Origin: Craterostigma plantagineum
Taxonomy: Eukaryota; Streptophyta; Magnoliopsida; Lamiales; Linderniaceae
Assembly (NCBI GenBank): GCA_027422505.1
Contig: JAPQWV010001113.1
Span: 1 to 64,000, forward strand
DNA length: 64,000 nt
Direction of reading: 5' to 3'
Shown here: positions 20,291 to 32,044 of the stretch, in pieces
Layout of the letters: every line of letters starts with the position of its first letter
How positions within the stretch are numbered: the first letter of the stretch is position 1
Notes under the pieces: model-generated
The model's input: only the letters and a program-made list of their open reading frames with translations
Database searches by the model: none
What the model was told of the DNA's origin: nothing
Program-made: the position numbers and the translations under genes

Positions 20291-23121
20291 CTAAGCGTGT
20301 TCCTCATCGTGTCGCTCCTCGATATCATCAAGTAGTTCCACTAGAAGCGGCTGTTCTGTCACGTAGCTATGGATCCTCAGCATTGTCTCTCTGTTGATTT
20401 CTTCCAACCGTTTCTCTATATTTTGCCTGATGACCTTGAGCGTCCGTCCTATCACAAAACTTTTGTACTTCAGTCTACAGCATCAGCCTTGTCTTCTTGG
20501 CAATTGGATTGTGGTAGGTGATGCCTAGGACTGAGCTGATATGCACGTGATTATTAGGAAGCGCTTTGATCATAGGTCCCTTGTTGAGCGGTTCGGTCAT
20601 GTTGACCTTCATCATGTTCCTCTGTAGAGCCACCTGAAGGTCGTGCGCCGCGAAGTACTTGACTTGGCGCATCATGTACCGGTAGAGTCCCTCGAGTCCT
20701 TCTTTCTTGATGAAGCCTTGAGGACCCTTGTATTTCTCCACATATAGCTGTAGAGGTTGTACACCTCCTCGGCAGGGAGATACGGTAGGTCACTCTTGCT
20801 CAATTCTTCTCGACTCCTGTCTATCCGCTCGATGGTGTAGTACGGTGCTGGAAGTCCTCCTTTGGCACAAAAGATGCTGAGGAGCTGACAAATGGGAGAA
20901 AGACTCTTATAGTGGCTCTTGACTTGTGCTTTAGTCATCCCCAGTCTCATGTCAGGTCCAAGGCGGGTCAGCATCCAGAGATATGTCATTCTCTTTTGCT
21001 GATCCCAGTGGGAGATCCCTCTTCGCTTGAACTCATTCGGCTTCTTGACCTTGTCCGGTGACCTCCAAATGTGCTCTCTAATTTCTTCAAGGAAGGGGAT
21101 TTCTATTCTGATGTTCTCCCATGGCGTACCGATCCGGATGGTTCCTGGCATCTGTCTTGTGGGGGAAACCGCCCGTTGTGCAATCAGCTCTGGAAGCCTT
21201 GGGAGCTCTCGTTCATGATCTTCACCTTCCTGAAGTTCTTCATCTTCTATCAGCAGCAGGTCCACCGAAGCTTGTTGTAAGAATTGACGAACGTCTTTAA
21301 GCCATTGTCTCTGATGCTCATCGGGCATGGAATGGGTCATCCACCGTCCTTCAAATATGTACTTGTCGAGGAATTCATGTGGGTTGATGGCATGTCCTGA
21401 TGGTCCCGATTGGTCTTGAGCAGCTGAGGGAGTAGCTTGATTTGAGCCAGGGCCACGAGCATGGCTGCACTTGCTTCTTCTTCCGGAAGCAAGGGGCTTG
21501 TGAGCATCGTTGGTGTAGGCGGAGGCAGCCTTAAGGTGAATAATGGTGGGTCGGTTTGGGTTGTGTGGGTTGTATGAGTGGTGCGATGCATGGTGTGGGT
21601 TGTTTGGGTAGTTTGTGTGGTGGTTTGGGTTTGTCCTGCTCCAGCGCCTGTCTGCTATGCGCCTGTGCCTTGTGTTTGACCTTGGCCTTGGCCACTTGAT
21701 GAAGTCCTAGGCCTTTCCTCCCCCTCACGACGGTCCTGATCATCTGGATCGTCATGTCTTCGTTGTGTGGGAGCCTTGGCCACGGCGTGAATGAGTAGGT
21801 GGATCAGGGTGATCCACAAGACGCCGATAGAGAGCCTCTTCTTGAGGTGTTCGGGTGGGAAGGCCTATAAGGAGGGTGATGGGTATAGTATATGGGTTGA
21901 TGAGGATAGAGGAGTCTGCGAGTCAGGACATCTCGATGGCAGCGAGCACTCTCTCCATTATTTTGTCTTCTAAGGATTTGATGGTTGCAGAGAGAGCTGT
22001 CTGGAACTGGGCTTAAGTCACGAACTGGACGGATGCCTCTGTCGTTGAAGGACCAGGTCGACAGATGTCGCCTGTTGTCAACCCTTGAGCAGACACCGAC
22101 TCCTCAAGTTGGCTCGTAGTCACTTGAGGTTGTGACTGTTCGAGACTTCCACCCAATCCTTGAGTTGAATCTTGGAGATTCTCCTCTATGGCTGTTGTGG
22201 CAGGTTCAGAGTGAACCTGCTTATCAGACACGGTTGGGGCTGTGCCAGTGATGATTGGCAGCTGGACCTCGGCCTCAGCGCTTGGAGTGATGACATGTGC
22301 TGTGTTTGATGTGGTGGTGACGGTGGTGAAGAATGACTCTAATTGAATGCTCAATCGCCTTGGTGTCCTTCTCATGAGTTGGATCTCCTCATCGGACTCA
22401 GTGTCTGATGAGGTAGTCGGGTGAGGGAAGGATTCTCGTGCGACATCCTCTCCGGCTTGTTCTGTCACCTGAGGCTCGTTCTCTGGCATCGTAGCCGGTG
22501 GAGGTGGGTTGTGCCCCGTTTCTGCTTTGTGTCTGTTGGAGGATCTCCTAAAGCGATCCTTGGAACACGCCGACAACAATGGGCACTTCTACACCTAGAG
22601 GCTGTTGTGGAGCCTCTAGTTCCAACTCTTCTACCACTGCATCAATCAACGTGGCATCTTCATCAGGAAGTTGTACGTCCTGAGTTGGAGGCTCCTGTTC
22701 TAGATCTTCGGCCACCTGGTCTATCAGTTCGGCCTCGAGGCTATGTGGTTGCTATTGGTGGGGAGAGCTCACATGGAAGTCTGTCGGGGGCCCTTTGATC
22801 ATCTGTTCGGTGTGATAATTGTCCCGGTAGAATCTCTGGTATTCGGCTCCCGAGTGGTCGGCAAGCCTCAGCAGCTCGAACGGAATCGCCATGGACGGCT
22901 GGTCCAAATCCGTCAGCTTGGGGTTGTGGAAGAATTTTAGCCGTGGTGGTTGGTAATTCCCTTCAGGAGGTAGATAAGGGATGCTCTGCTCGTATATACC
23001 CGTGAATTGTCTAATAATCACGGAGAACCACCGGGCGTACGGTACATTCTTCGATCTTTTGTTCTCTCGCAGTGTACCACGGAATCAGTTCAGTAAAGAT
23101 GGCTAGAGAGAGTTGAGCCAT
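20291..23121 (-). pseudogene. C2 accessory (env-like?) ORF, broken
   Basis: From MAQLSLAIFTELIPWYTARE at 23121 coding moves through several frames. Segments: VIIRQFTGIYEQSIPYLPPE (near 23018); an acidic/Pro/Ser/Thr-rich stretch (about 22720-22020, including TSSDTESDEEIQLMRRTPRR); a Pro/His-rich stretch (about 21760-21540); a better-conserved part (21340-20672, MTHSMPDEHQRQWLKDVRQF, then RRGISHWDQQKRMTYLWM); and a tail (KEGLEGLYRYMMRQVKYFAA, then INRETMLRIHSYVTEQPLL) ending at the stop 20291-20293. At least five frameshifts or stops interrupt it. It has no RT, integrase or zinc-knuckle motif and no clear membrane segment. I do not recognise its function; position after copia pol suggests the poorly characterised accessory ORF of some plant copia elements. 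Confidence 0.5.
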
Positions 23122-23221
23122 CGCGTGGGAGAAACGTGTGTGCGTTCGGTGTGTGTTTTGTGCCTTTGGTTGATTTCGAAAAGCATATCTTTTCTCTCTC
23201 TCTTGAAGCACGTAATTCCTA

Positions 23222-24480
23222 GCCTACTTAAAGGCTTGGATTTTGATATATTAGTCCTTAAAGAGTGAGAGATTTTTGCCAAATTTTAGTCTCTTTTGAA
23301 TCCCAAATCCAAACTAGAGGAAACTTGCTATAATTAGAAAACTAACTTAAATACCAAGTAAAACTAAGTATATTTAAATATGGTATGGGATTCGAAACAT
23401 AATCCTAGATTAATGTCGAAACTTAAATAAATAATATTCCAAATATTTTATTCCATATTTATTTATATCAAATATGCAAATTCCGAAAAACCCTCAAAGG
23501 CATATTTCGAATTAGCTTAAGGTGAAATCCAATTTTATCCTCAAGCCCATTAAGCACTTGATCAAGCCCAAGTATTAAAGTTAGTTTTATAAGAAGTCCA
23601 ACTTCGATCCAATAAATAGCCCGAGGCCCATTAAGGTATGGCCCAACGGCCCATGGCCTGTTAAGGCCCAAAACACTTTCTCTCCTTATCAGTACACGTT
23701 GATAATCCTTTGTAAGCCCGACTCTCTATGTTAGAATCATTCGGAAAGGGAGGAATCCAAGAGTCCGATAGTTATCTAGCCAATTCCGCAGTACCGGACC
23801 GTCCCGATTCGAGTGCGACTTTCGACCTAGTCTTTATCCCAGAACCGCACTATAGATAACAGTGCTACATATAAACCCTTCAGCTGTGTCCCAATCAAGT
23901 GAGGGGCATGGTGTATGTCAAACTCACTAAACTCGATTCTACGATAAAACGGAGACGAGGTAAATTACCAAACCCTCCATGTCTCACATGTGTAGTTCAA
24001 TACCTTGGGCAAGGATTTCGTAATTTCTTGTCACCGTCCTTATATGACACTTATCTCGATTACTTGCGAGACTGTGAATCCGTACTTAGTGGTCTAAGCC
24101 CGGCAATCACAAATCGTCATCAAGACCGCATCTGGCCCGCTGACCCATGCAACAGCAAATCGGGTCGAGGGGAACCAGTGACAGTCGAGACTTCGAAGTC
24201 AACTCCATCAAAGCCCATTGCGGTCTAAGATTCACGTAGACTACTATAGTGTTGTCGTCCGTCATTGACACTCCTTGAGTAATAAGCCATGTTCGACCGT
24301 ACGACCCGTGAGTCAGTGTCCATGAAACGAGTCAATCCCTTGATTCGATTCGTATCACAAGTCATGACCTTCGCTTCCAAGCGAGATATCGGCACACGAT
24401 AGATCATGGACAAATAAGCCGTGATCGGTTATCCAGCACCCAACTGGAGCCTCAGGCTTACGGACTTTTAAGGTTCGAGG
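23222..24480. other. Non-coding stretch within C2, 1.26 kb
   Basis: No credible frame on either strand, and it lies between the two C2 ORF pieces. On the minus strand a TATATCAAAATCC element (about 23255-23243) stands about 120 bases before the MAQLS start. This looks like a promoter and 5' leader. The stretch could be an LTR-like insertion or part of C2 itself. I see no clean TG...CA ends or TSD. Confidence 0.4.
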
Positions 24481-24891
24481 TTAAGAAAGAGGTGGTACGT
24501 CAGAAGGTTTTGGAGTCGGCTGTGGAGATGGCCGAGTTTCTTCAAGTGGTGCGGGAGGTTTCTCAGGAGTTGGAGTTCGAGAAGGCAGTTTCTGGGTTTC
24601 CTCAGGAATATCGTCATGGATTTCTTGGTCTGAAGCAGAGTTTGCGGGTTCGGGTGATGGAACAGGGGTAGTCGACGTGAGACTGGCCTTCTTGCTTTTC
24701 CTCTTCTTCTTCTTGGTGATCTTCACTGGAGAGGACATTTTCTCAGAGGATTTAGCTTTGGAACGGGTTTTCCGAACACATGGTGATGAGACCGAGACTG
24801 GTTTGGGTGAATTCGAGGAAGGATCGGACAGAGATTCGTCGGACATGGGCTCCTTACGCTTGCGGCTTGATTCAGCGGCAGTTTTCACCAT
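24481..24891 (-). CDS. C2 Ser/Pro/Lys-rich ORF, 136 residues
   Basis: MVKTAAESSRKRKEPMSDES at 24891, with a basic patch KKKKRKSKKA (about residues 60-70, a possible nuclear localisation signal) and a Pro/Glu/Thr-rich C-terminal half ending DVPPLS. Such N-termini occur in accessory or gag-like proteins of plant retrotransposons. The frame closes exactly where the non-coding stretch begins, so it may be the N-terminal part of the next ORF, cut by an insertion. No enzymatic motif; function unknown. Confidence 0.5.
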   Translation of the reverse strand: MVKTAAESSRKRKEPMSDESLSDPSSNSPKPVSVSSPCVRKTRSKAKSSEKMSSPVKITKKKKRKSKKASLTSTTPVPSPEPANSASDQEIHDDIPEETQKLPSRTPTPEKPPAPLEETRPSPQPTPKPSDVPPLS

Positions 24892-25452
24892 TTTGAGAGC
24901 TTACTGAAAGGAAGTTTGGAGATGATGAAGATGATAAGGATTTGAGAAGGTCGGTTCTTGATTTTTAAAGAGAGAGGAGTCGGTTTATTTGAGGAAAAGA
25001 TATGGATTTCAAAATTCGAAATTTGAAATTTCAAAAGGAAATGAGGGAAGGTGTCAGACAGATTGTCAAAAATATCGAACTGCTTTGAGGGGATCTCATA
25101 AATATGAAAAGGATTTGAATTGGCTGAATAGGAAGGATTTTTTTTAAATATCCGAGTTTCCTTAAATAACTGAGTAGACCGGAATGATATCTACGCCTTT
25201 CTTCCTAACATAACTTAATCACATGCAATGAGTAGATCCAGAAGATCGGGCATTCCTAAAATATTCTAGATGGCTGAAGAAATATCTTGGAATTGGATAA
25301 CTACGAATTTCTTCCTAAAAATACTAAAATCGTACTAAAGGAAAAGACCTATGAGATACGAGGAATTTATTCTAAGGGCTGAATGAATACTTTAGATTAA
25401 GATAACTACGAATTTCTACCTAAGATAGCATATCCTAGAGTAAATGGCAGAA
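24892..25452 (-). other. C2 spacer between pol and accessory ORF
   Basis: AT-rich sequence without a gene. It holds three loose repeats of GATAACTACGAATTTCTTCC near 25185, 25295 and 25401 (periods of about 110 and 106 bases). Role unknown. Confidence 0.45.
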
Positions 25453-25600
25453 TTAGGCAGATTTACTAACCTTATTTAGCTCGATGATTCCCAATCGATC
25501 ACGGATGTCGCAAAAATTTGCCTCAATTAGGGCTTTGTGAAGGTATCAGCAAGCTGATCATTTGTTCCTACGATTTTGTTTTTTGAAAATCGGTCACTAA
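25453..25600 (-). pseudogene. C2 copia pol, C-terminal end
   Basis: The minus strand reads GTNDQLADTFTKALIEANFC followed by DIRDRLGIIELNK and a stop at 25455-25453. This is the standard end of copia RNase H (compare ADIFTKALDEKRF in C1). Upstream of about 25595 the similarity stops, at the boundary with the LINE. Confidence 0.75.
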
Positions 25601-25816
25601 AATCGCACAAAGAGAGAGAATGTACATGTAAGATGTGCAGATGCACAAACCAACCGATAACATGCTACCGGCTCACGACGAAGAATGAAAAAACAAAGAA
25701 AGCATACTCCAACCCAAACAAAGGACTACCAAGCGATGTGCCAAAGTCGACGCATAGCTCGCAACTGAAGCTCGTACTTGTGCGAAAGGGTGGATAGGCG
25801 CACACCCAGTAAAGTC
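25601..25816. other. LINE 3' end region, no gene
   Basis: No motif recognised between the end of the LINE zf-RVT coding and the C2 pol remnant. Presumed LINE 3' untranslated region. Confidence 0.35.
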
Positions 25817-28671
25817 TCAACGTTGGATACGATATGGGCAGGTGTGCATCGTCTTCCCTCGTGCCACCTCCGATTGCGCTAAAACAAGATATGATAGATC
25901 AATGAGGCTATAGCATGCCGTGGGCCCATCGAAGCTAAGTGTCGTCCCCTCCATCTCATTGCCGCCCACGAATCGCCTGCAGCCAGTTCGCATATGGCCA
26001 GCCGACCCGTAAGTGTGCACAAAGTAACCGAAGGCATGCCCTAGAGAAGGAGCAATCGAAGAACAGGTGTTGTGTCGTCTTCAAGGTTTGCTTGTCACAG
26101 AGCAGGCAGGTAGTGTTTCCTGCCGTAACTGCCACCCATGCCTTGTCCTTCATAGCCAACCTATCCCTGATCGCTAGCCAAACTATGAAATCATGTCGAG
26201 GGATGGAGATCGGCCCTCCAAGTAGAGTATGCCATGGAACCCGCTGACGTCGCACCCTCAGACTCTCTCTGGCCGAACGAGTCGTAAAACGTCCATCTCC
26301 TGTCGCGAGCCAGCGACCCTCATCCTCTTCCACCGGTCGAACAGTTGGGAGCATAGGTGATATCTCCATGAACTCTACCGTAGTTTGGGCCGGCCAGTGC
26401 CACCCCTCCCCATTTATGACAACGCTTACTCTTGAGTTCAGTGGTAGACCCATCACCATAGGCCCGCGGGGGAAACGGTCCACCAAAGGACCCGGGAGCA
26501 GCCATGGATCCGTCCAGTGGTGTGTGCGATCTCCATTCCCGATTGGAAATTCAATCAGTGGCCGGATGAGTTGGCGGAGCTTCAGGAGCTTTATCCAGGT
26601 CCACGACGTCCTTGAGGTCGGCTTGATGGACCAAAGCGAGGCACTGTGCAGCCGTGTTGGTGGATCCATGTTGCCCAAACTGACGTTCCGTCCCTGCATA
26701 AAAGAGCCCACAGAAGACGCATCATCAAAGCCTTATTATCTGTCTCAATCGAGCGGATCCCAAGGCCCCCCTCCTCCTTCGGTGCGCAAATATCCTCCCA
26801 AGCTACTTTTGCGCTCGAACCCCGCCAGAGAAACCGCCGCAATCTGGTTTCAATTGCTCAAACGATGCCCTTAGGGAGTAGAAACACCCCCGCCCAATAA
26901 GTATGGAAGGTCAGAAGGATGGATTTAATAAGCTGCACTCTCCCCGCATATGAGAGGGACAGATTAGTCCATGAGCCTAATCTTCGATCGATGCTACTTA
27001 GGAGCGGTTCACAGTCAGCCTTCGTCAGTCTCGAGGTGATCAACGGAACTCCAAGGTAGCGCACGGGGAGAGAGCCCGTCGGGAACCCCATGAGCACCTG
27101 GAAGGACCCTTTCAGCGGCTCCGCTCCCTTCGAAATAAACATCTCACTCTTGTTTATGTTTGCTCGTAGCCCCGATAAAGTGGCGAAGATATCAAGGCTG
27201 CCCTTAAAAACATCACAGAAGCCACATTCGCATGCGAGAATAATAGCAAGTCGTCGGCGAAGGTAAGTATAAACATACCAGTTGGCTCACACCGCCAGTG
27301 GTAACGAAAGCACTTGCTCTCCCTAATTCGTTTGTGAATAATACCATGTAGCACTTCCATAACTAATGTAAATAGATAGGGTGATATGGGGTCACCTTGA
27401 CGTAGTCCCCATTTTCCTTTGAAGTATCCCTCCGACCGACCGTTGATGTTGATAGAGAAGCACGTGGTCGTAAGGCAGGCACGAATCCAGCCCACATAGG
27501 TAGGGTGAAAATTCAGCGCTTCGAGGGTCCTCAATATAAAGTCCCACTCAACCTATCATAAGCCTTCGCAAGATCCACCTTGAAGGCGACGCGCTCGGGC
27601 AGCCCCATGCTATTGTATCCATGACAGATCTCCTGGGCTAAGAGAATATTGTCCGAAATGCGCCGGCCTGGGATAAATGCTGTTTGGGTAGGGTGCACAA
27701 TCTTCCCCAAACAGCCCCTCAAGCGATTGGCGAGCACCTTCGAGATGATCTTGTATAAGACGTTACAGCATGAAATCGGTCTGAAATCCTTCGCCATTCT
27801 CGGTGTGGTCCCCTTGGATATAAGAGTGATAAGTGTTGCGTTAAGCTCCCCCAACAAATAACCCGTACGAAAGAACTCCTGAATGGCGTGGGTGATGTCA
27901 CCTCCGATGGTATCCCAAGCACGCTTATAAAAGGCAGCCGAGAATCCATCAGGCCCAGGCGACTTATTGTCTCCGATTGAAAGAAACGGGTTCTTAATCT
28001 CCTCAGCCGTGACCTGCTGGATCATCGCAGCTGCTTCCGTATTGGTTAGCTTCCTTTAAATGTAAGGGGCAACATCCGTCGGGAAGAGAGGTGCTACCCG
28101 CGAAGTCTGGCCCAATAGGTCCGTGTAGAATCGTAGCAGCTCGGATCTGACTTGACTCTCATCATCAAAGGTCTCGCCAGCTTCGTTCTCAAGGGAAAAA
28201 AATACGGTTGATCGCACGCCGAGTGGCCACCTTCTTGTAGAAAAAGGCTGTGCACTGGTCCCCGTCCTTGAGCCACGCCACCTTCGCTCGCTGGGCCAGG
28301 GCCGAGTGTTCGATCTCCACCGCTCGGGCATACGCAAATCGACACTGCTTCTCAAGGCGTAGTAGCTGACTATCCATAGGGTGCAATGCAGTCCATTCTT
28401 ATACAGTATCGAGGTACTGGCGCGCCTCAATCACATTACGATTAAGATCCCCTTTATCTCGTCTGAGTGAACGCAGCCCATGTTTCATCATGTTAAGCCG
28501 TTTGACGATTGAGAACATCGGGTACGCACTCACTTGGTGATTCCATACTCGTTCCACCAGTGACATAAACCGAGGGTCCTGGGCTAAGTAAATAGCAAAG
28601 CAAAAGTGGTCACCTTTACCTCCTAACACTGGAGCTTCGAGAATGAAAAGAAACAGTTTGAGAAGGTTCAA
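25817..28671 (-). pseudogene. LINE ORF2: reverse transcriptase and zf-RVT domain
   Basis: Element order: the linker DPRFMSLVERVWNHQ near 28590; RT entry KSPGPDGFSAAFYKRAWD (27970); RPISCCNVLYKIISKVLANR (27785); GLRQGDPISPYLFTLVMEVL (27410); catalytic FADDLLLFS (about 27250). Then come the thumb region RYLGVPLITSRL (27065) and LWRGSSAKVAWEDICAPKEE (26825). It ends in a zf-RVT domain with FIVWLAIRDRLAMKDKAWV (26185) and CLLCDKQTLKTTQHLFFDC (26110). The YXDD-type motif is intact as FADD. Frameshifts lie near 27532 (after KAYDRL), 27150, 26850 and 25990, and a stop precedes 28025. RT copies the LINE RNA at the target site. Confidence 0.9.
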
Positions 28672-28841
28672 TTGGCCGAAATGAATTTCTAGACTAGCGG
28701 ATTTATCATAAGGTTCGTAAAAAGAACAAAATTATTCTTCTTGTTGTCAATTATGTATGATAAAAAATGACATTCTGAAAACTTTTATTGACTTGTTCTT
28801 TTTCCACAAGCTTCGTCAAATCCCCTGTACTGCATTCCTAG
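28640..28841. other. AT-rich break in the LINE endonuclease-RT linker
   Basis: About 200 AT-rich bases separate the endonuclease end (SDHTPTKIYLL) from the linker (DHFCFAIYLAQDPRFM). They interrupt the coding logic and differ in composition. This could be a small insertion; I see no clear terminal repeats. Confidence 0.35.
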
Positions 28842-29560
28842 TCATAATAGGTAGATTTTTGTTGGCGTATGATCCGATGTGGCAGGTGTCGCACAACGAA
28901 GCCATATCCCGGAAGTGAGCAAACCATGAGGGATTCCCAAGCATTCTTCCAGCCGTCGCCAAACCCCGGATGTTCCACCCTGCTGGTTATACCACGTAAA
29001 GAATGCTCCTGTTCGCGGGAGGTTGGTAAGGTCCGCCGATGTTATGCATGCGCACATGTCCCTACACTCCGTTGTGGATATATCCCCCTCGTGCATCCAT
29101 GCCATCAGTAATTGCGTTAAAATCCCCCATTATAACCCAAGGAAAGTCGGCCCGTGTACTAGAGATGGTGACAAGATCAGTCCATAGCGCAGCTCTTTCA
29201 ACCTTTCAACCCTAGTGTTTTTGCCATAAACAAACGAAATAAAGATGTTCAGCCGTTTCTCAAGCACGTGGACCTTGCAGTGAACGGCCTGGTCAGTGAC
29301 CGCTTCGATCTGGACAGTCGCAAACTGTGGATCCCACCCAACCCAAATTCGTGAAGAGGGACCGTCGGCATAATCGTAGAACCAGCTCCATTGCCACACG
29401 GAGTCAGCAAGCGTTGCCGCGTTCTGTTCAGATACTCTGGTCTCAAGCAGCCCGACCATACGCACTTTATTCCTCAAGATCAACTCCCTCGCCGCCCATC
29501 TGTGGTCTAACCTATTTAGACCACGTACGTTCCATACGGCGACAGTGATTATGGAGCATC
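28842..29560 (-). pseudogene. LINE ORF2: apurinic-type endonuclease domain
   Basis: The minus strand shows WNVRGLNRLDHRWAARELI (about 29545) and VRMVGLLETRVSEQNAATLA with the catalytic Glu in LLETRV. Then IFISFVYGKN and, after a frameshift, LPRTGAFFTWYNQQGG (about 29020) and the catalytic SDH of ATSDHTP (about 28870). This is the endonuclease/exonuclease/phosphatase fold that nicks target DNA for L1-type elements. A frameshift near 29135 falls about where the GDFN motif should be, so the copy is inactive. Confidence 0.85.
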
Positions 29561-29713
29561 CCTCAAGTGGGCTGCTATAGGACCCTTTAATGAAGTGTCA
29601 TCCTCGTCGAGGTTAGCAAGGACATCAAACGTGTTATGAATCGCCCCCGTCCTTTGTCCTCCCTCTATGCTAGTCGACGCGCCATCTTCTCTTGGCCGTA
29701 GCGCCTTGTCTGG

Positions 29714-30220
29714 CTAAGGTGGAGCTCTGTGGTGGTCGGCTACCACAAGGGCCTTGCCTTTATCCACTATATGACGCCATTGTCGTGTGTTCCTGTCGGC
29801 CGGTTTAGGCATAGGGGCAGGTGTGTTGCTTCGAGGCTGCTTAGGCTGCATGGCCCGAATCTTGGGGCACGTCCCCACACTATGTGTCCAAGAATCGCAT
29901 GCCGTGCATTTCTTGGGACGCCACTCATATTCAACCCGAACAGGGACCACTCTCGCGCAGCCCCAATCCTCTCTCAGGATACGAACATTAAATTCCTCAA
30001 TAAACGGCTCCGCCAATGATTTTGTGATACAGACCCTTGCGTATTCTTGCCGTTTTGCCGTGGCCGTCATTGCATCCGCGAACAAGGGTTTGCCAACAAC
30101 ACTTGCCACAATACCCAACCCCTCCTGTGTCCAGAGTTCACTTGGTACGTTACGCAACTTAACCCATAAAGGGGCTTCCTCATGCTGTTTCTTTTCAAAA
30201 GACATGCCCGGTCGCCAAGC
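29714..30220 (-). pseudogene. LINE ORF1 (DUF4283/zinc-knuckle type), 5'-truncated
   Basis: The minus strand enters at AWRPGMSFEKKQHEEAPLWV and continues with KLRNVPSELWTQEGLGIVAS and VVGKPLFADAMTA. It ends with a knuckle-like CTACDSWTHSVGTCP (near 29870) and a Pro-rich tail. This matches plant L1 ORF1 proteins with a DUF4283 domain, which bind RNA. The N-terminal part is cut by the E3 LTR at 30221; its continuation should lie beyond E3, right of the window. The frame itself is open. Confidence 0.8.
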
Positions 30221-31746
30221 TATAGCACCCGGGTCCTCGTGAATAGTAGGGCCAATAAATTTGCGTGAATGTTAATTAAATTATGTGCCTCTCATGCGTT
30301 AATTCCGTGCTTATGTGACTTACGTGAGATTTCGCATGGTAAATTATGTGCGTAATTTCATGCACAGGCGACTTAGCGAATTTGGTGCAACTAATTTGCA
30401 CCAAGTGACCCAATATATTCAGAGGTTTTCGAAAATTAGGCAAGGCAGGAATTGGACCATGATTTTAGAAAAAATGGGCTAAGAAATAAATTAGACCCAT
30501 GTTTGAAGTCAAACCTTAGAGACAATATTCCTCGAATTAAGGGGACTCACGCTACTCACCCATGCCTTGGGTAAAATCTCTAAAACCTTTCAATCTCTAA
30601 GAGCTCTTTTTTTAAGAAACAATCGTCAAGCAAGAGAGAGGAGAGAAGGGAACGAAACATTTTTAGGAAAAATCTTGGAGATCTTAAAGAAGGAACTCAA
30701 AACGAATCGAAGAAGGTATGCAACATTTCTAAAAGTTCCTACGCTTTTAACGTACGATTTAAAATTCTAGGTGTTAATAAAACACGTTGACGGTAGTAAC
30801 CCACGAAGGCCTAACATTAAGTCTTTGAAAAAAATTGGTTAAATCAGTTCTTAGGGATTTGAAGTTCTTCAAGTCTTTATTGTGTCCTTGAGAAAAATAG
30901 TTCATTTTTGATCCATACAGTTAGTATTTCACTGATTAGAAAGTGTTTTAGCATAGTTGAATTCGTGAAATAAGAACTTCACGAACTCGGGATCACGAAG
31001 TATAAAGTTCGCGAACTAGAGAATGGTTCGCGAACTCGTTCCGTGAATTAGATAGTTGGCGAACCGAAGCTTGACAGGCTTGGAATTTCGCGAACTCAAC
31101 AAGTTGGCGAATTCATCAACTTCGCGAATTGAAGATCAGCCACTTTGCGAATTAGAGTATTTTTGCGAACTGAGGGAAAGCCGTGATTTGACGATTCGCA
31201 AACCCAAGAGAGTTTGCGAACCCGAGTTCGCGAATCTCGTGTATCTCACAGGTTCTAGGGGTTTGCAGATTGTGCTCATTTGGCGAATCCATTCCGCGAA
31301 CCCAAAGTGGAGAATTGCGAACTCGGTTAGCGACTTGGTATTTTACGAATCCATGCAAGAATGGCGAACCCTAAGTAGGAAGGGACGTTTTGCGAAGTCA
31401 CCACTTCGCGGGCTGAAGCCACTTCGCGAATCAAGCAACTTGGCGAACTGAAGATCGCGAATTAAAGGAAATTGGCAAGCTCGTTTCGCGAATTCAGAGA
31501 AGTTGGCGAACTCTTGCATTTCGCGGGTCGCATCTAGTGGCGAACTCAAGTGTTTTGCGGGCCGAGGGCACTTCGTGAACCATGAAGCCGCAAATCTCAT
31601 TTGCGAGTCGATATTCTGCGGGCCCAACATTTGGCGAACTCGTGCTTTTGCGGGCCGCGTACGTTTGGCGAATCCCTCGACTTAGACGAACTCAATGAAG
31701 ATTTGCGAATACATGGCATTTTTGCGGGCCCCATTTGAACCCACAC
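30221..31746 (+). repeat. E3 5' LTR, first part
   Basis: Starts TATAGCACCCGGGTCCTCGT (TG mutated to TA) and matches 56715-58235. It carries the first part of the TTCGCGAAC array from about 30975. It breaks at 31746 at the E4 insertion, where CACAC (31742-31746) is the duplicated target. No protein gene. Confidence 0.9.
30975..31740 (+). repeat. E3 5' LTR motif array: TTCGCGAAC / TTGGCGAAC
   Basis: Dozens of copies of a GCGAA-containing motif (TTCGCGAACTC, TTGGCGAACT, TTTGCGAA, TTGCGGGCC) at irregular spacing of about 12-35 bases. The core TTCGCGAA is a palindrome. The array resumes after E4 at 42667-42960 and is repeated in the 3' LTR (57460-58520). It produces a 131-codon open frame that is broken in the other LTR copy. 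Confidence 0.85.
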
Positions 31747-32044
31747 TGTCAGGAACCAAAACCTAACATCATAAATTCATGCATTTATATAAATTCATGC
31801 ATGCATATAAGTTATTTTAAAATAAAGGTATAAATAGAATAAGGTATTTAAAGTATTGTAGTTCCAGATCCTCAAAGAGATAGAAGTGAATATTATGGAA
31901 AGTTAGAATTTTCTAATTATGAAATTCTAGGGTTTTCTCAGACTTTGGGGTTCTTCTAGGATATTGAAAGGATTTTATACTTGTTTAGTTGAATAACTTT
32001 GGTATAAAGACATATGTTAAGGTTTGAAATAAGTTGCAATCCTA

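Larger units (their letters stand above)
19909..25600 (-). mobile_element. C2: copia-type remnant with accessory ORF, minus strand
   Basis: In element sense (right to left): the last residues of a copia pol (25600-25453), spacer, a Ser/Pro/Lys-rich ORF (24891-24481), a 1.26 kb non-coding stretch, a long broken accessory ORF (23121-20291), then a 292-bp LTR (20200-19909). Pol followed by an extra ORF before the 3' LTR is the order known from SIRE-type copia elements with an env-like ORF, though the short LTR is unlike SIRE. The 5' side is cut off where the LINE begins (about 25600). Whether all these pieces are one element is inferred from order and strand. Confidence 0.55.
25601..30220 (-). 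mobile_element. L1-type LINE (non-LTR retrotransposon), broken
   Basis: The minus strand carries ORF1 (30220-29714) and then ORF2 with endonuclease (29560-28842), reverse transcriptase (28025-27154) and a zf-RVT end (to about 25817), in that order. It has no LTRs. The 5' end of ORF1 is cut at 30220 by E3. The 3' end is about 25600-25800; only a weak T-rich run on plus (GTTTTTTG near 25578) could represent a poly(A) tail. Frameshifts in every domain make it inactive. Confidence 0.85.

Noticed and set aside
31056..31451. 131-codon plus-strand open frame rich in ANS/ERE-like peptides
   Set aside because: A product of the GCGAA array in the E3 LTR. The copy in the other LTR (57543-57867) is broken, so it is not under coding constraint.
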